Under the pieces are notes generated by a model. The model worked only from the letters and a program-made list of their open reading frames with translations. It was not told the DNA's origin and did no database searches. From assembly GCF_000247645.1 (NCBI RefSeq), contig NZ_AHWA01000004.1, forward strand, positions 248,001 to 312,000: a DNA stretch of 64,000 nt. Direction: 5' to 3'. The DNA is from Salinibacterium sp. PAMC 21357 (GTDB taxonomy: Bacteria > Actinomycetota > Actinomycetes > Actinomycetales > Microbacteriaceae). Both the position numbers and the translations under genes were made by a program. Shown piece by piece: positions 19,632-29,532 of the stretch (its first letter is position 1; every line of letters starts with the position of its first letter).

Positions 19632-20570
19632 ATGCCTGCCGATCTCACCCCCGGGGTGCTCCCCCTCGTCACAGTGCTTCTGGCGACCCACAACGGCCGA
19701 CGCTGGCTTCCCGAACAACTGGACAGTGTTCTTGCTCAAGAGGGTGTCGAGGTTGAGATTTTTGCACGCGATGACATCTCTACAGACGGAACCGCTGAGT
19801 GGCTTACCGAGCGGGCCACCGCTGAACCACGGCTCACAGTCATCCCGAGCGACGGAGCTTCGGGTAGTGCCGCCGCTAACTTTTATCGCCTCGTCCAGCT
19901 GGCGCCGCGCGACCGCGAGTACTACGCATTCTGCGACCAAGATGACATTTGGATTCCTGCGAAGCTCGCTTCGCATGTGCGCTTGAGTACAGCCCTTGGC
20001 GCCGACGGGGTCTCCTCGAACGTGACGTCTTTCACCGCCAATGGCGAGCGCAGCCTAATCAGGAAAGACTTCCCGCAACGCCGTTTCGATTATTTGCTTG
20101 AGAGTCCTGGCCCTGGCTCGACCTTCCTCATGTCGAATCGACTTATGGAACTCACCCGCCGCTATCTCGACTCCGCCGATGCGACAAAGCCGCCGCAGTA
20201 CCACGACTGGTTGTTGTACGTGCTGGCACGCGCCCATGGCTGGATATGGCACATCGATGCCGTGCCCACAGTCGAGTACCGACAACACGATGCCAACGTA
20301 ATGGGAGCCAACGTCGGCGCCCGTTCCGCGTTCTCGCGACTCTCACTTGTGCGTGAGCAGTGGCATCGCGGCCAAGCTCGACTTTTGGTCCGCATCGCTC
20401 TGGGCGTTGCTGACGAAGCACACCGCTCTGAATTGCATCGCATGCGCGAACTTGTCGATCAGCGCAGTATACGCGCTCGATTCGCGCTAGCTCGCCGTGC
20501 GTCACAACTCAGGCGACGCCCAAGAGACCAATGGATAATCGCGCTATTGATCATTGCTGGTGTGTGGTGA
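19632..20570 (+). CDS. Family 2 glycosyltransferase
   Basis: A 312-residue GT-A enzyme with VTVLLATHNGRRWLPEQL, FARDDISTDGTAEW and the FCDQDDIWIPAKL metal motif; YHDWLLYVLARAHGWIW is the acceptor-base region. It is homologous to the divergently encoded 18573-19565 protein. The C-terminus ends in a hydrophobic stretch (WIIALLIIAGVW) that may touch the membrane. It starts the plus-strand cluster that continues with an epimerase, rmlB, rmlD and a GT4. Confidence 0.9.
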   Translation: MPADLTPGVLPLVTVLLATHNGRRWLPEQLDSVLAQEGVEVEIFARDDISTDGTAEWLTERATAEPRLTVIPSDGASGSAAANFYRLVQLAPRDREYYAFCDQDDIWIPAKLASHVRLSTALGADGVSSNVTSFTANGERSLIRKDFPQRRFDYLLESPGPGSTFLMSNRLMELTRRYLDSADATKPPQYHDWLLYVLARAHGWIWHIDAVPTVEYRQHDANVMGANVGARSAFSRLSLVREQWHRGQARLLVRIALGVADEAHRSELHRMRELVDQRSIRARFALARRASQLRRRPRDQWIIALLIIAGVW

Positions 20571-20623
20571 GCAGACAAAGCGACGTGAATGAGCAATCAG
20601 GCACAAAAAGAGAAGGTAGTTCT

Positions 20624-21637
20624 ATGAAGATTTTTGTCGTCGGTGGTAGCGGCTTTATTGGCACCCGCCTTCTCGAAACCTTGCACGAGCAGAACCACCA
20701 ATTCACCAACTTTGATCGCCAAATCTCCGCGAAATTCGCAGACCAGTCAGTCGCTGGAGATATTCGATCTACTGAAGAACTAACCGCAGCGAGCGTCGGG
20801 CACGATGCGATCATCAATCTAGCTGCAGAGCACCGCGACGATGTCTCGCCACTGAGCCTCTATACGGAGGTCAACGTCGGCGGCGCTCACGCCCTCGTAG
20901 CTGCTGCTGAAGCCAACGGCATCCGGCGCATTATCTTTACCAGCACTGTCGCCCTCTATGGTCTTGACAAGAACAATGCAGCCGAGGATTCTGTGCCTGA
21001 ACCCTTCAACGAGTATGGCCGCTCGAAGCTGGCAGCCGAAGGCGTTTTCAGCGAATGGGCACATGCGGATCCCGGCCGTTCGCTTGCGATTGTGCGACCG
21101 TCGGTGGTGTTTGGCGAGGGTAACCGCGGCAACGTCTACAACTTGGCAAAGCAGGTTTCTTCTGGCCGGTTCCTCATGGTGGGCAAGGGCGAGAACAAGA
21201 AATCGATGGCGTACGTTGGCAACATCGTTGGATACATCGCGAGTCGAGTCGACGCCCCCAGCGGTGTCGAAATTCGCAACTTCGCTGACAAACCTGATCT
21301 GTCCACCAACGAGCTCATCGCGATTCTGCGCAATGAAATGAATGTGCACGCAGCGAGTACCCTGCGTCTTCCGCTGACGCTGGGGATAGCTGCTGGCTAC
21401 GTTTTCGATGCTGCGGCTAAGATCACCCGACGCACTTTTCCGATCAGCGCGGTGCGCATCCGCAAGTTTGCCGCCGATACTACCGTCAATACGGACCGAC
21501 TTCGTGACTCTGGCTACACCGCCACCTACAGCTTGCAGGAAGCACTCAAGCGAACGCTTGCCTCAGAATTTCCTGCCACCATCGTTGTGGTGCCCACCGC
21601 AAAATCCGCACCCAACACCGATAGGAATCCTCTATGA
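20624..21637 (+). CDS. NAD-dependent epimerase/dehydratase, extended SDR
   Basis: A 337-residue nucleotide-sugar epimerase or reductase. GGSGFIGTRLLETL binds NAD, TSTVALYG carries the catalytic serine, and YGRSKLAAE the Tyr-Lys pair. The C-terminal part contains a hydrophobic stretch (LPLTLGIAAGYVFDAAAKI), as in epimerases acting on lipid-linked sugars or UDP-GlcNAc derivatives. The start is the ATG at 20624 with AGAAGG upstream; the open frame reaching back to 20531 overlaps the preceding gene. Its stop overlaps rmlB by ATGA. Substrate unknown. Confidence 0.88.
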   Translation: MKIFVVGGSGFIGTRLLETLHEQNHQFTNFDRQISAKFADQSVAGDIRSTEELTAASVGHDAIINLAAEHRDDVSPLSLYTEVNVGGAHALVAAAEANGIRRIIFTSTVALYGLDKNNAAEDSVPEPFNEYGRSKLAAEGVFSEWAHADPGRSLAIVRPSVVFGEGNRGNVYNLAKQVSSGRFLMVGKGENKKSMAYVGNIVGYIASRVDAPSGVEIRNFADKPDLSTNELIAILRNEMNVHAASTLRLPLTLGIAAGYVFDAAAKITRRTFPISAVRIRKFAADTTVNTDRLRDSGYTATYSLQEALKRTLASEFPATIVVVPTAKSAPNTDRNPL

Positions 21638-22617
21638 AACTTCTCGTGACCGGCGGCGCCGGCTTTATCGGCTCAAACTTTGTTCGCCGCACCATCGAAG
21701 ACGCCTACCCCGGCCTTGCCGGAGCAGATGTTGTAGTCCTTGACGCGTTGACATACTCGGGCAACCTCGAGAACCTCGCTCCCGTCGCCGATTCCCCCCG
21801 CTACTCGTTCGTTGAGGGCGATATCCGCGATGCCGACCTTCTCGATGGGTTACTCGGCGATATCGATGCCATTGTCCATTTCGCGGCAGAGTCCCACGTC
21901 GACCGTTCGGTACGCGATGCGAGCGCATTTGTTGAAACCAACGTTCTCGGAACCCAGCGCCTGCTCGACGCCGCGCTGCGCGCCAAGACGCCGCGTTTCG
22001 TGCATGTCTCCACCGATGAGGTCTACGGCTCGATCGCCGAAGGTTCGTGGGACGAACTGCGCCCACTCGAGCCGAACTCCCCCTACTCCGCATCGAAGGC
22101 TGGCAGCGATTTGCTCGCGCGCAGCTACTTTCGCACCCACGGCCTCAACGTGTCGATCACGCGCTGTTCAAACAACTATGGGCCTTACCACTTCCCCGAG
22201 AAGCTGATCCCGCTGTTCGTAACGAACCTCATCGACGGCAAGCACGTTCCGCTGTACGGCGAGGGCAACAACATTCGCGACTGGCTGCACGTTGACGATC
22301 ACTGCCGCGGAATCGCACTCGTCGTAACGGGTGGTCGCGCGGGCGAAATTTACAACATTGGCGGCGGTACCGAACTCACCAACAAGGAACTTACTCAGAT
22401 GCTCCTTGACCACACGGGTACCGACTGGTCGTCTGTCGACCGCGTCGAAGACCGTCTCGGTCACGACTTGCGTTACAGCGTCGACATCTCCAAGATCAGC
22501 TCTGAGCTCGGCTATGCGCCCCAAGTACCATTCGAGACTGGGCTTGCTGAGGTTGTGCAGTGGTACCGCGACAACCGCCAGTGGTGGGAGCCGCTCAAGG
22601 ACAAGGCCGCACTGTGA
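21634..22617 (+). CDS. rmlB: dTDP-glucose 4,6-dehydratase
   Basis: A 327-residue SDR enzyme, second step of dTDP-L-rhamnose synthesis. GGAGFIGSNFVR binds NAD, HVSTDEVYGS carries the Thr-Asp-Glu catalytic set, and YSASKAGSD the Tyr-Lys pair; RCSNNYGPYHFPEKLIPL and GEGNNIRDWLHVDDH are RmlB-specific. It overlaps the next gene, rmlD, by GTGA at 22614. With rmlA and rmlC on the other strand the pathway is complete in the window. Confidence 0.97.
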   Translation: MKLLVTGGAGFIGSNFVRRTIEDAYPGLAGADVVVLDALTYSGNLENLAPVADSPRYSFVEGDIRDADLLDGLLGDIDAIVHFAAESHVDRSVRDASAFVETNVLGTQRLLDAALRAKTPRFVHVSTDEVYGSIAEGSWDELRPLEPNSPYSASKAGSDLLARSYFRTHGLNVSITRCSNNYGPYHFPEKLIPLFVTNLIDGKHVPLYGEGNNIRDWLHVDDHCRGIALVVTGGRAGEIYNIGGGTELTNKELTQMLLDHTGTDWSSVDRVEDRLGHDLRYSVDISKISSELGYAPQVPFETGLAEVVQWYRDNRQWWEPLKDKAAL

Positions 22618-23468
22618 CCCGTATTGCTGTAGTTGGCGCCGGGGGGATGCTCGGCACCGACCTAATGCACGCCCTCAACGGTCGCGACGCTACCGCGCTC
22701 ACGCGCAAAGAACTTGACATCACAGACCGCCAAGCGGCCCTAGATGTTCTGGCTGGCTTCGACGTCATCATCAACGCATCCGCCTACACGCGAGTGGATG
22801 ACGCAGAGTCCGACGAAGAGAACGCCCACCTCGTCAATGCGGTTGGCCCGCACAACTTGGCTCTCGCTGCGGCTGCGCACGGCTCTCGCCTTGTGCAGAT
22901 CTCGACGGATTACGTCTTTGATGGCACGGCAACAGAACCGTACGCAGAGGATTCACCCCGTAACCCGGTATCGGCCTATGGCCGCACGAAAGCGGCGGGA
23001 GAGCTGCTCGTGCTCGAGCGCAACCCCGGGCGCACCGCAATTGTTCGCACCGCGTGGCTCTATGGCAAGAACGGTTCGAATTTTCCGCGCACGATGCTGA
23101 AGCTTGCTGCCAATCGGGACACCCTTGATGTGGTGAACGACCAGGCTGGGCAGCCCACGTGGACCGGTGATCTCGCAGCTCAACTGGTTGCTCTTGTCGA
23201 TGCTGGCACCCCGGCAGGAATCTTCCACGGCACCAACTCAGGTCGCGCCACATGGTTCGATCTCGCACAGGCCGTATTCGTTTGTGCCGGACTCGATCCT
23301 GATAGGGTCAAGCCGACCGACAGTTCAGCTTTCCAGCGGCCAGCGCCGCGACCAAGCTTCTCTGTCCTTGGTCACCAAGCGTGGCTCGATTCGGGGATTG
23401 AACCAATGCGTGATTGGAAGCAGGCGTTGCAAGCCGCCTTTAATTCAGGAGCATTGACTGCAGAATGA
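22614..23468 (+). CDS. rmlD: dTDP-4-dehydrorhamnose reductase
   Basis: A 284-residue NADPH-dependent SDR enzyme catalysing the last step to dTDP-L-rhamnose. It has VVGAGGMLGTDLMHAL, INASAYTRVDDAE, STDYVFDG, and YGRTKAAGE with the Tyr-Lys pair. I took the GTG at 22614, overlapping the rmlB stop as GTGA; the frame continues upstream but inside rmlB. It is separate from rmlC, unlike the fused RmlC-RmlD proteins of some relatives. Its stop overlaps the next glycosyltransferase start. Confidence 0.95.
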   Translation: MTRIAVVGAGGMLGTDLMHALNGRDATALTRKELDITDRQAALDVLAGFDVIINASAYTRVDDAESDEENAHLVNAVGPHNLALAAAAHGSRLVQISTDYVFDGTATEPYAEDSPRNPVSAYGRTKAAGELLVLERNPGRTAIVRTAWLYGKNGSNFPRTMLKLAANRDTLDVVNDQAGQPTWTGDLAAQLVALVDAGTPAGIFHGTNSGRATWFDLAQAVFVCAGLDPDRVKPTDSSAFQRPAPRPSFSVLGHQAWLDSGIEPMRDWKQALQAAFNSGALTAE

Positions 23469-24595
23469 CCACTCTTCGCGTCATCATCGATGAGATGCTC
23501 GCGCCGACGCCCGGCAGCATCGCCCGATATTCTGAGGAAATGACGAGAGGGCTCATTGCGAGCGCGCCCAACAACTGTTTCGTAGAAGGGTTCGTGTCGG
23601 CATCGACTGAGCCTGAGTATGAACTCATCGCCGATCGCTTACCGAATTTGGCCAAGCTTCATAAGAGCGCCCTGAGCCGCCGCGAGCTTCGCGCATCGTG
23701 GCAGCACGGTTTCACTAAAGTTCCGGGCACTGGCATGCTGCACGCGACGAGTCTTCTGGCTCCCCTTCGTCGCCATGATCGTCTGAATCGCGGCGATCAG
23801 ATCGTTGTAACGGTGCACGACACCATTGCTTGGACTCGCCCTGACTCTCTGGGCAGCCGTCAGGCAGCCTGGAGTCGCGCGATGCTGAAGAAGGCGGAGA
23901 AGTACGCAGACGCCGTTGTCGTTCCCAGTCACACGGTTGCTGAGCAGCTAGACGGGATTGCGAATTTCGGCGACCGTGTACGTGTCATCAGCGGCGCCGC
24001 TAGTACGAGCCTGCGGGTGCCAGACAACGTTGAGGAACGTGCAGCAGAACTCGCGCTGCCTGAGCGCTTCCTGCTCGCCATTGGCGGCCTTGAACCTCAT
24101 CGCGCAATCGATCACCTCATCCGCGCTCTGCGCGACCTCGACGATGACGTAATTTTGCTGTTAGTTGGGCCAGAGCCGGACGACGAGACTATAGCGGCGT
24201 TTGTCGCCGCTGAAGGAATCAGCCCCGAGCGGGTTCGCTGCCTTGGCACTCTCAGCAACGAAGATCTCTCGGTAGCGTTCGATCATGCCGCCGCATTCGT
24301 GTACCCGAACCTCGATGTTGGTTTTGGAATGCCCGTGCTTGAGGCCCTTTCTTTCGGCATTCCGGTTGTGCACTCGGACGCCCCAGCGCTGCTTGAACTT
24401 GCCGCTGACGCTGGAGTCGTCGTAGTGCGTGAACCGGCCGAGGGCTACAGCGAAGCGCTCGCTGAAGGAATCGCACGAGTACTCAGCGACGCAGTGTTCG
24501 CCGAGCGTCTGTTCTATGCCGGCCAGGATCGCGCTCGCGCCTTCAACTGGCGCATGTCTGCCGAAAAAGTGTGGCAGCTTCACGCAGACCTTTAG
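23465..24595 (+). CDS. GT4 glycosyltransferase (mannosyl/rhamnosyltransferase-like)
   Basis: A 376-residue GT-B enzyme. The N-terminal domain has TPGSIARYSEEMTRGL and VTVHDTIAW; the donor domain has FLLAIGGLEPHRAIDHLIRA, and YPNLDVGFGMPVLEALSFG contains the GT4 E-x7-E-like region. Enzymes of this type transfer mannose or rhamnose. It is coupled to rmlD by an ATGA overlap, so a dTDP-rhamnose donor is plausible. It converges on the LCP gene with a 32-bp gap. Confidence 0.92.
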   Translation: MTTLRVIIDEMLAPTPGSIARYSEEMTRGLIASAPNNCFVEGFVSASTEPEYELIADRLPNLAKLHKSALSRRELRASWQHGFTKVPGTGMLHATSLLAPLRRHDRLNRGDQIVVTVHDTIAWTRPDSLGSRQAAWSRAMLKKAEKYADAVVVPSHTVAEQLDGIANFGDRVRVISGAASTSLRVPDNVEERAAELALPERFLLAIGGLEPHRAIDHLIRALRDLDDDVILLLVGPEPDDETIAAFVAAEGISPERVRCLGTLSNEDLSVAFDHAAAFVYPNLDVGFGMPVLEALSFGIPVVHSDAPALLELAADAGVVVVREPAEGYSEALAEGIARVLSDAVFAERLFYAGQDRARAFNWRMSAEKVWQLHADL

Positions 24596-24627
24596 GACTT
24601 TTCCCGGGTCGGGAACAGAGCTGCGAG

Positions 24628-25986
24628 CTATTCGGTTGTGTCGGCGATAACAGTAGGAACAATCGCCGCCGCGACTAGTTGGCGAATGTATTCGAAGTCC
24701 GGGGACTCCGGCACAACGTCATTTTCCGGCACTAACTCTAGCGAGCCGATTGGTAACGCTCGAGTCTTCGACGCAAGGTTCACGAAGTACGGCAGACTGC
24801 CTTGCGGGATGTCCGTCGTCACGACTTTAGAGCTAGCGGCCGCGATGGCTTGCACCTTGGTGAGAACGTTCGACGGAGTGAACTGTTCGATGACTGCTTG
24901 CTGCAGTTGGCGCTGGCGTTCCATTCGGTCATAGTCGGTCGTGGCGTGCCGCGAGCGCGCGTACCAGAGCGCGTGGTACCCGTCCATGACTTGCACACCG
25001 GCGGGGATCCATTCGGCCACAATCGTGAATTCGGCATCCGCATGAATAGGGACCGGCTCTGCGACATTGATACTGACTCCCCCGAGGGAATCAATCAAGT
25101 CGGAGAATCCTTGCATGTCGATGAGGGCGTAATACTGAATTTGGAGGCCCGTGATCCCTGAAACGGCATCGCGCATCGCCTCGATTCCCGGTGAGCTGCC
25201 GTTGGCGGTTGCATCGGGATACAGGTCAGGGGTGTTGAGTTTCACTTCGGTGTAGATCGAATTGAGCAGGCAGACATCGACGTCGCAGCCGCGCGCCCCG
25301 TAGCCATCGGGATATTTGTCGGCGAGCGGTGATCCGGCCGCAAACGGGGTGAGTTCCATGTTGCGCGGCAAGCCGATAAGTACTGCTTCACCGGTGTCGG
25401 CATCGATGCTGGCAACGCTAATGCTGTCAGGGCGCAGTCCGTCACGATCCACGCCAGCGTCTCCACCAAGCAGCAGGATGTTGTAGCGCCCGTCGATGGG
25501 TTCTTTCGTGGGCGCCGCGATGAAAACGTCACTGAGAAAGGAGTTTGCGGTTGTCGCAACGTAGGCGCCGTAACCGGCGGTACCGGCGACAACGACGAGA
25601 ACGATGGCGCTGAAGGCAGCAACGACTGAACGACCGGCAGGTGTCGCGCGCCCAAGATTAGCGAGTCGCCAGGCGTTGACCGTGAGAATGAGCCACAAGA
25701 CCGCATAGAAGGCCAGTACTAGTGCGATAGCCCAGAGCCCGATCGTGCTGCTGCCGACAGTGAGCAGGGCAACAGGAGCGGCGAACGCGAGAATAACTGC
25801 GATTACGGCGAGTGCCACGAAGAGCAAGCTCGCGACCACCCCGAAACGACCAAGCTTTCGGTTTCCCGCCAGCAGTTGGGCAGAGCCCGGTATGAGCACG
25901 TTGAGGCCAAGCAACCACCACGCGCGCCTCGTCATCGTCTCCGGTGACCGATCGGCCGGCTGGCGGAGCGAACTTGCAGCGCTCAC
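24628..25986 (-). CDS. LytR-CpsA-Psr (LCP) family cell-wall glycopolymer ligase
   Basis: A 452-residue membrane protein with about four N-terminal hydrophobic helices, one more than classic LCP proteins, then an extracytoplasmic LCP domain from about residue 165. Visible are [20 protein letters not shown], the Arg-containing [23 protein letters not shown], and [16 protein letters not shown], the pyrophosphate-lipid-binding arginines. LCP enzymes move glycopolymers from undecaprenyl-pyrophosphate to peptidoglycan. It directly follows purE (ATGA overlap) and closes the polysaccharide locus, so it probably anchors that glycan. Confidence 0.93.
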   Translation of the reverse strand: MSAASSLRQPADRSPETMTRRAWWLLGLNVLIPGSAQLLAGNRKLGRFGVVASLLFVALAVIAVILAFAAPVALLTVGSSTIGLWAIALVLAFYAVLWLILTVNAWRLANLGRATPAGRSVVAAFSAIVLVVVAGTAGYGAYVATTANSFLSDVFIAAPTKEPIDGRYNILLLGGDAGVDRDGLRPDSISVASIDADTGEAVLIGLPRNMELTPFAAGSPLADKYPDGYGARGCDVDVCLLNSIYTEVKLNTPDLYPDATANGSSPGIEAMRDAVSGITGLQIQYYALIDMQGFSDLIDSLGGVSINVAEPVPIHADAEFTIVAEWIPAGVQVMDGYHALWYARSRHATTDYDRMERQRQLQQAVIEQFTPSNVLTKVQAIAAASSKVVTTDIPQGSLPYFVNLASKTRALPIGSLELVPENDVVPESPDFEYIRQLVAAAIVPTVIADTTE

Positions 25987-26486
25987 AGGCTCGCGTTCAG
26001 TGAGGCGTTTTTGTCATCAACGAGCGCTTCGAGTTGCGCGGCATATTCGGCAAGTTTGTGAGTGAGTTCAGCATCGCCAGAGCCCAGAATGCGAGCCGCC
26101 AGAATCCCCGCATTGCGGGCCCCACCGATCGAGACGGTTGCCACCGGGATGCCGGCGGGCATTTGCACAATCGACAACAGCGAATCCATACCATCTAGGC
26201 GAGAAAGCGGAACAGGAACACCGATAACGGGAAGGGTCGTTACCGACGCCAACATTCCCGGAAGGTGCGCTGCCCCACCCGCACCAGCAATGATGACTCG
26301 AATGCCGCGGCCAGCCGCTTCTTTGCCGAACGCGATCATCTTCTCGGCACTGCGGTGCGCCGAAACAACATTTACTTCGTGGGCGATTCCGAAATCCTTG
26401 AGGGCAGCGGATGCCTCGACCATGACGTTCCAGTCAGAGTCTGATCCCATTACGACGGCTACTTGCGGTTGAGTCACGGAACCCAT
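25983..26486 (-). CDS. purE: N5-carboxyaminoimidazole ribonucleotide mutase
   Basis: A 167-residue class I PurE that converts N5-CAIR to CAIR in purine synthesis. The motifs [21 protein letters not shown] and [11 protein letters not shown] form the substrate site, and the catalytic serine and histidine are present. I start at the ATG at 26486, twelve bases after AAAGGA; a TTG at 26498 overlapping the purK stop is the alternative. It is encoded right after purK, which makes its substrate. Confidence 0.96.
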   Translation of the reverse strand: MGSVTQPQVAVVMGSDSDWNVMVEASAALKDFGIAHEVNVVSAHRSAEKMIAFGKEAAGRGIRVIIAGAGGAAHLPGMLASVTTLPVIGVPVPLSRLDGMDSLLSIVQMPAGIPVATVSIGGARNAGILAARILGSGDAELTHKLAEYAAQLEALVDDKNASLNASL

Positions 26487-26494
26487 GGTAGGTC

Positions 26495-27613
26495 TCAATC
26501 CTTTAAAATGGCTGCTGCGGCACGCGCGCGGTACACGACGTCGTCGAGGTCAGCACCACTCACATTTACGTGACCGACCTTGCGCCCCGGTCGCGGAGCT
26601 TTGCCATATTCGTGAAATTTTGCGGTCGGCTGATTGGCCAAGGCGGCGGGGTAACGGTCGGCGATGGAGCCAGACGTTGGTCCTCCGAGGACGTTGATCA
26701 TGACCGTCCACGGAGAGCGCGCTGCCGTCGCACCGAGGGGCAAATCGAGCACGGCTCGCAAGTGCTGTTCGAATTGACTCGTGATGGCGCCATCCATTGT
26801 CCAGTGCCCGCTGTTGTGGGGGCGCATGGCGAGCTCATTGATGAGTAGGCGGCCGTCAGAGGTTTCGAAAAGCTCGACGGCGAGAACGCCGGTCACCCCT
26901 AACTCGTCGGCGACTGTGCGCGCGATGGTGGCGGCGGCGTCCGTGAGAGCAGCGGTGAGCGAGGGGGCTGGGGCGATAACTTCGGCGCAGACTCCGTCTT
27001 GTTGTATCGACTCGACTAGCGGCCACAGCGCGACTTCGCCACTCGGACTCCGGGCGGCAAGCTGTGCCAGTTCGCGGGTAAACGACACCAGTTCCTCGGC
27101 GAGAAGTGGGCCGCCGGCCTCAAACCAGTCGGCGACGTCGCTTGATGCGGAAACGACGCGCACGCCCTTGCCGTCATAGCCGCCGCGGGGAGTCTTGACG
27201 ATCACCCGGCCACCATTGGCCGCAAGAAAAGTATCGAGTTCGGCGGCGGTCGAGACACTCGCCCACTCAGGAACAGGCAGACCGAGGCGGGTAAGTTCTT
27301 GGCGCATCAGAATTTTGTCTTGCGCCACTGCCAAAGGTGCGGGGCCCGGATGCACGGCAACTCCGGCGTCAATGAGTTGAGCTAACACGTTCTGAGGCAC
27401 ATGTTCATGGTCGAAAGTGATCACGTCGACTCCGCGAGCAAACTCGAGAACGACGGCAGCATCCGTATAGTCACCGACCGCGGTTGCGGCCAGTGAGGCA
27501 GACATACCTTCAGACTCGGCTAGCACGCGAAGCTCTATACCGAGCTCGATTGCGCGCGGGATCATCATTCTGGCCAGCTGGCCTCCGCCAATTACGCCCA
27601 CGATCGGTGGCAC
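26495..27613 (-). CDS. purK: 5-(carboxyamino)imidazole ribonucleotide synthase
   Basis: A 372-residue ATP-grasp enzyme carboxylating AIR with bicarbonate and ATP. It begins [12 protein letters not shown]; the ATP-grasp lid is [10 protein letters not shown] near residue 150, and the metal site [26 protein letters not shown], with its Glu and Asn, follows. The start is placed at the GTG at 27613 because AGGAG lies six bases before it; a GTG five codons earlier would put that ribosome site inside the gene. It forms an operon with purE and probably the LCP gene. Confidence 0.96.
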   Translation of the reverse strand: MPPIVGVIGGGQLARMMIPRAIELGIELRVLAESEGMSASLAATAVGDYTDAAVVLEFARGVDVITFDHEHVPQNVLAQLIDAGVAVHPGPAPLAVAQDKILMRQELTRLGLPVPEWASVSTAAELDTFLAANGGRVIVKTPRGGYDGKGVRVVSASSDVADWFEAGGPLLAEELVSFTRELAQLAARSPSGEVALWPLVESIQQDGVCAEVIAPAPSLTAALTDAAATIARTVADELGVTGVLAVELFETSDGRLLINELAMRPHNSGHWTMDGAITSQFEQHLRAVLDLPLGATAARSPWTVMINVLGGPTSGSIADRYPAALANQPTAKFHEYGKAPRPGRKVGHVNVSGADLDDVVYRARAAAAILKD

Positions 27614-27715
27614 TAGTGACTCCTGCACTGTCTAAGATGATGCCCAGCTTCGGGCTTAGCTTGGCGGGTTAGACTTCCAACCGCCCTGACCATTCTCGTC
27701 TACTGCGGAGATCAC

Positions 27716-28279
27716 ATGCGAAAGCTGCTCGGCCAGTTTCTCCGTTTCGGAGTTGTGGGGCTCGGCGGGCTCGTGATCGATGTCACAGTATTCAACCTGT
27801 TACGGCTCACAATTCTCTCACCCGACGTGCTCCATGAGGGACCGGTGCTCGCCAAGATCATCTCGACAACTTTGGCTATCGGAGCAAACTGGGTTGGCAA
27901 TCGACGCTGGACTTTCGCTACAGCGGGGCGCAGAGGTGCAACGCGCGAAGGCCTCGAGTTTGCCCTCGTTAGCGTTGCCGGAATGGGCATCGGTGTGCTG
28001 TGTCTCTGGATCTCGCACTACGTTCTCGGCTACACCTCGCTACTGGCCGACAATATTGCCACCAACGTCGTCGGACTCGCGCTTGGTGCGTTCTTTCGCT
28101 TTGCGCTCTACCGGTGGTGGGTCTTCAACCCCAGTCGCGGCATGCCCGTCGCTACACCCAGCGCAGCCGAGGTTAGCTTAGGGACGCCCGAGCGCCCGGT
28201 ACGTCCAGCCGGCCTCACGCCACTGCACCGGGTTCAGGCAGTTTCGACCGTCGAGGATCGCACGCACCGAAACGACTGA
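27716..28279 (+). CDS. GtrA-family membrane protein
   Basis: A 187-residue protein with four helices (about residues 8-30, 42-60, 80-102 and 108-132), starting LLGQFLRFGVVGLGGLVIDV and carrying the GtrA features GANWVGNRRWTF and FRFALYRWWVF. GtrA proteins are thought to flip polyprenyl-phosphate-linked sugars. The last 34 codons run antisense over the end of ugd and look unlike the family. A stop at 28174-28176 would be reached if one base were missing upstream, so the true C-terminus may be shorter. GGAG precedes the ATG by five bases. Confidence 0.88.
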   Translation: MRKLLGQFLRFGVVGLGGLVIDVTVFNLLRLTILSPDVLHEGPVLAKIISTTLAIGANWVGNRRWTFATAGRRGATREGLEFALVSVAGMGIGVLCLWISHYVLGYTSLLADNIATNVVGLALGAFFRFALYRWWVFNPSRGMPVATPSAAEVSLGTPERPVRPAGLTPLHRVQAVSTVEDRTHRND

Positions 28280-29479
28280 TTTAAGGACTACCGGGTTGAT
28301 GTCGCGATACTCGCGCCACTCTGTCAGCACCAGAACAACATCTGCGTCGCGCGCCGCCTCTTCGACTGTCGCGACATAATCAAGTTCTGGGCGCAAGCGA
28401 CGCGACGTTTCGATCGCCTGCGGATCGGTGGCACGCACGTGCCCGCCCAATTCGGCAAGGCGCGCAGCGACATCGAGAGCGGGGGAATCTCTCACATCGT
28501 CAGAATCGGGCTTGAAGGCGAGCCCTAACACCGCAATCTTGGCGCCGGTGATTGTTCCGCCGAGCACTTCGCGACACAGGTCAACCATGCGCTCGCGGCG
28601 GCGCAAATTTATGGCATCCACTTCGCCTAAGAAGTTCAGCGCATCTCCGGCGCCAAGTTCTGACGCCCGCGCCATGAATCCACGGATGTCTTTGGGCAGG
28701 CAACCGCCGCCAAAGCCGAGGCCAGCATTGAGAAAGCGGCGACCAATCCGTGCGTCGTAGCCGATGGCATCCGCAAGTTGCGTAACGTCTGCCCCTGTGA
28801 CCTCGGCGACTTCCGCCATCGCGTTGATGAACGAAATTTTGGTGGCAAGAAAAGCGTTGGCCGCAACTTTGACCAATTCTGAGGTCGCGAAGTCGGTGAT
28901 TACTCGCGGAGTGTCGTGAGCGAGCGCTCGGGCATAGACCTTGTCGAGCATCGCCACTGAATGGTCGTCGCCGGGGCGCACCCCGTAAACGAGGCGGTCA
29001 GGACTAATGGTGTCTTTTACGGCGTAGCCTTCGCGCAAAAACTCAGGGTTCCACGCCAGGTGTGCTCCGACGGCTTCGATGCCTTCGGCCAGCCGTTCCG
29101 CAGTGCCGACCGGCACGGTCGATTTACCCACTACGACGTCACCGGGCGAAAGATGAGCAACGATGCCCTCGAAGGCCGACTCGACCGCGCGCAGGTCTAC
29201 CGCGTTCGAATCCTCTTGCTGCGGAGTTCCCACCGCGATGAAGTGCACCGACGCACCCCGCGCGAGGCTCATATCTGTGGTGAACGTCAATGTGCCCGCT
29301 GTGAGGGTCTCGCTCAACAACTCGGGCAATCCAGGCTCGTAGAACGGGGCTTGAGCAGACGAGAGTAGGTCAATCTTGGCTTGATCGATATCAATACCGA
29401 CAACATCATGGCCAAGTTTTGCGAGAGAGGACGCATGAACAGCACCGAGGTAGCCGCATCCGATAACTGAGATCTTCAC
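28178..29479 (-). CDS. ugd: UDP-glucose 6-dehydrogenase
   Basis: A 433-residue enzyme oxidising UDP-glucose twice to UDP-glucuronate. ISVIGCGYLGAVHASS binds NAD, STVPVGTAERL and EFLREGYAVKD are conserved, and GLGFGGGCLPKDI contains the catalytic cysteine. The C-terminal domain ends in DGRNCLNPVQWREAGWTY. I chose the GTG at 29479, eight bases after AGGG, over a GTG three codons upstream. Its end overlaps gtrA tail to tail by 102 bp. It would supply acidic sugar for the polysaccharide made nearby. Confidence 0.95.
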   Translation of the reverse strand: MKISVIGCGYLGAVHASSLAKLGHDVVGIDIDQAKIDLLSSAQAPFYEPGLPELLSETLTAGTLTFTTDMSLARGASVHFIAVGTPQQEDSNAVDLRAVESAFEGIVAHLSPGDVVVGKSTVPVGTAERLAEGIEAVGAHLAWNPEFLREGYAVKDTISPDRLVYGVRPGDDHSVAMLDKVYARALAHDTPRVITDFATSELVKVAANAFLATKISFINAMAEVAEVTGADVTQLADAIGYDARIGRRFLNAGLGFGGGCLPKDIRGFMARASELGAGDALNFLGEVDAINLRRRERMVDLCREVLGGTITGAKIAVLGLAFKPDSDDVRDSPALDVAARLAELGGHVRATDPQAIETSRRLRPELDYVATVEEAARDADVVLVLTEWREYRDINPVVLKSVVSVRAILDGRNCLNPVQWREAGWTYRALGRP

Positions 29480-29532
29480 GTTTCGCACCCTATCTGATCA
29501 GAGTTAACAGAAAGTAGCGCGATGGGCCACAT

